Below are positions 11,764-11,851 of a stretch of DNA of 11,851 bases, in pieces. A program made the position numbers and the translations under genes. Position 1 is the stretch's first letter. Each line of letters opens with the position of its first letter. This DNA comes from Microcaldota archaeon. Its GTDB lineage: Archaea; B1Sed10-29; JACOVT01. The notes under the pieces are model-generated. The model saw nothing but the letters and a program-made list of their open reading frames with translations. It had not been told where the DNA came from and ran no database searches. The stretch spans positions 1-11,851 of the forward strand of contig JACOVT010000041.1 in NCBI GenBank assembly GCA_016177165.1, given 5' to 3'.

Positions 11764-11851
11764 GCTCCCGTAGTCTAGGAGCTTTTTCCCCTGATAAGGT
11801 GAAATCTGCAACGAAGCGCGGCTTCGTTGAGATCTCAGCGAACCATGGTTC
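11764..11851 (+). tRNA. 5' part of a third tRNA (possibly tRNA-Glu) with D-loop intron, cut by window end
   Basis: GCTCCCG (acceptor), TA, GTCT (D-stem) and AG are followed at 11779 by GAGCTTTTT, the same intron opening as in tRNA-Gln. It starts six bases after tRNA-Gln, so the two are probably cotranscribed. The GCTCC acceptor is common in archaeal tRNA-Glu, but the anticodon is outside the window. The visible intron holds hairpins AACGAAGC/GCTTCGTT (11810-11828) and a truncated GCGAAC...GTTC (11838-11851). Confidence 0.7.

Overview
The window looks like a stretch of archaeal chromosome, probably from a small-genome DPANN-type lineage such as Micrarchaeota or Diapherotrites; the exact lineage is an inference. 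The evidence is archaeal gene families (DUF63 membrane protein, TRAM-domain RNA-binding protein, single OB-fold ssDNA-binding protein, Trm-G10/Trm11-type tRNA methylase), TATA boxes about 25-27 bp upstream of many start codons (leaderless mRNAs), and tRNA genes interrupted by bulge-helix-bulge (BHB) introns without an encoded CCA end.

Left part (1-6.5 kb): a 5'-truncated DUF63 gene runs convergently into a SAM methyltransferase. A shared TATA box separates the methyltransferase from a tRNA-Gly(CCC) gene that carries two introns. A minus-strand TRAM gene and an OB-fold SSB gene follow, then a small leaderless plus-strand orphan ORF. A minus-strand block holds a degenerate Nudix protein, a DipZ-type thioredoxin and an 81-aa small protein. 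The small protein diverges from a tRNA methylase gene whose stop overlaps that of a convergent winged-helix regulator. That regulator diverges from a second small helical protein over one TATA box placed almost symmetrically between them.

Middle part (6.56-11.27 kb): a tightly packed plus-strand set, probably one operon. It encodes an HTH regulator, an isocitrate lyase/PEP mutase superfamily C-C lyase, a PLP fold-type I aminotransferase, an MFS transporter and an S66 (LD-carboxypeptidase/MccF-like) protein in which alanine stands where the nucleophilic serine is expected. Adjacent genes overlap or lie 8-12 bp apart. Enzymes, exporter and MccF-like protein together resemble a small metabolite-making cluster, but this is a hypothesis.

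Right end (11.27-11.85 kb): a tRNA cluster. tRNA-Val(CAC) on the minus strand diverges from tRNA-Gln(UUG) and a third tRNA cut by the window end. All three, and tRNA-Gly, have an intron at the same D-loop joint (15/16), a site supported by BHB folding in the three complete genes. The introns of tRNA-Gln and the third tRNA are built from short hairpin modules, some shared between them. A 23-bp copy of the tRNA-Val 3' end lies 62 bp away, beside an inverted copy of its T-loop.

No CRISPR array, transposase, integrase or rRNA was seen.
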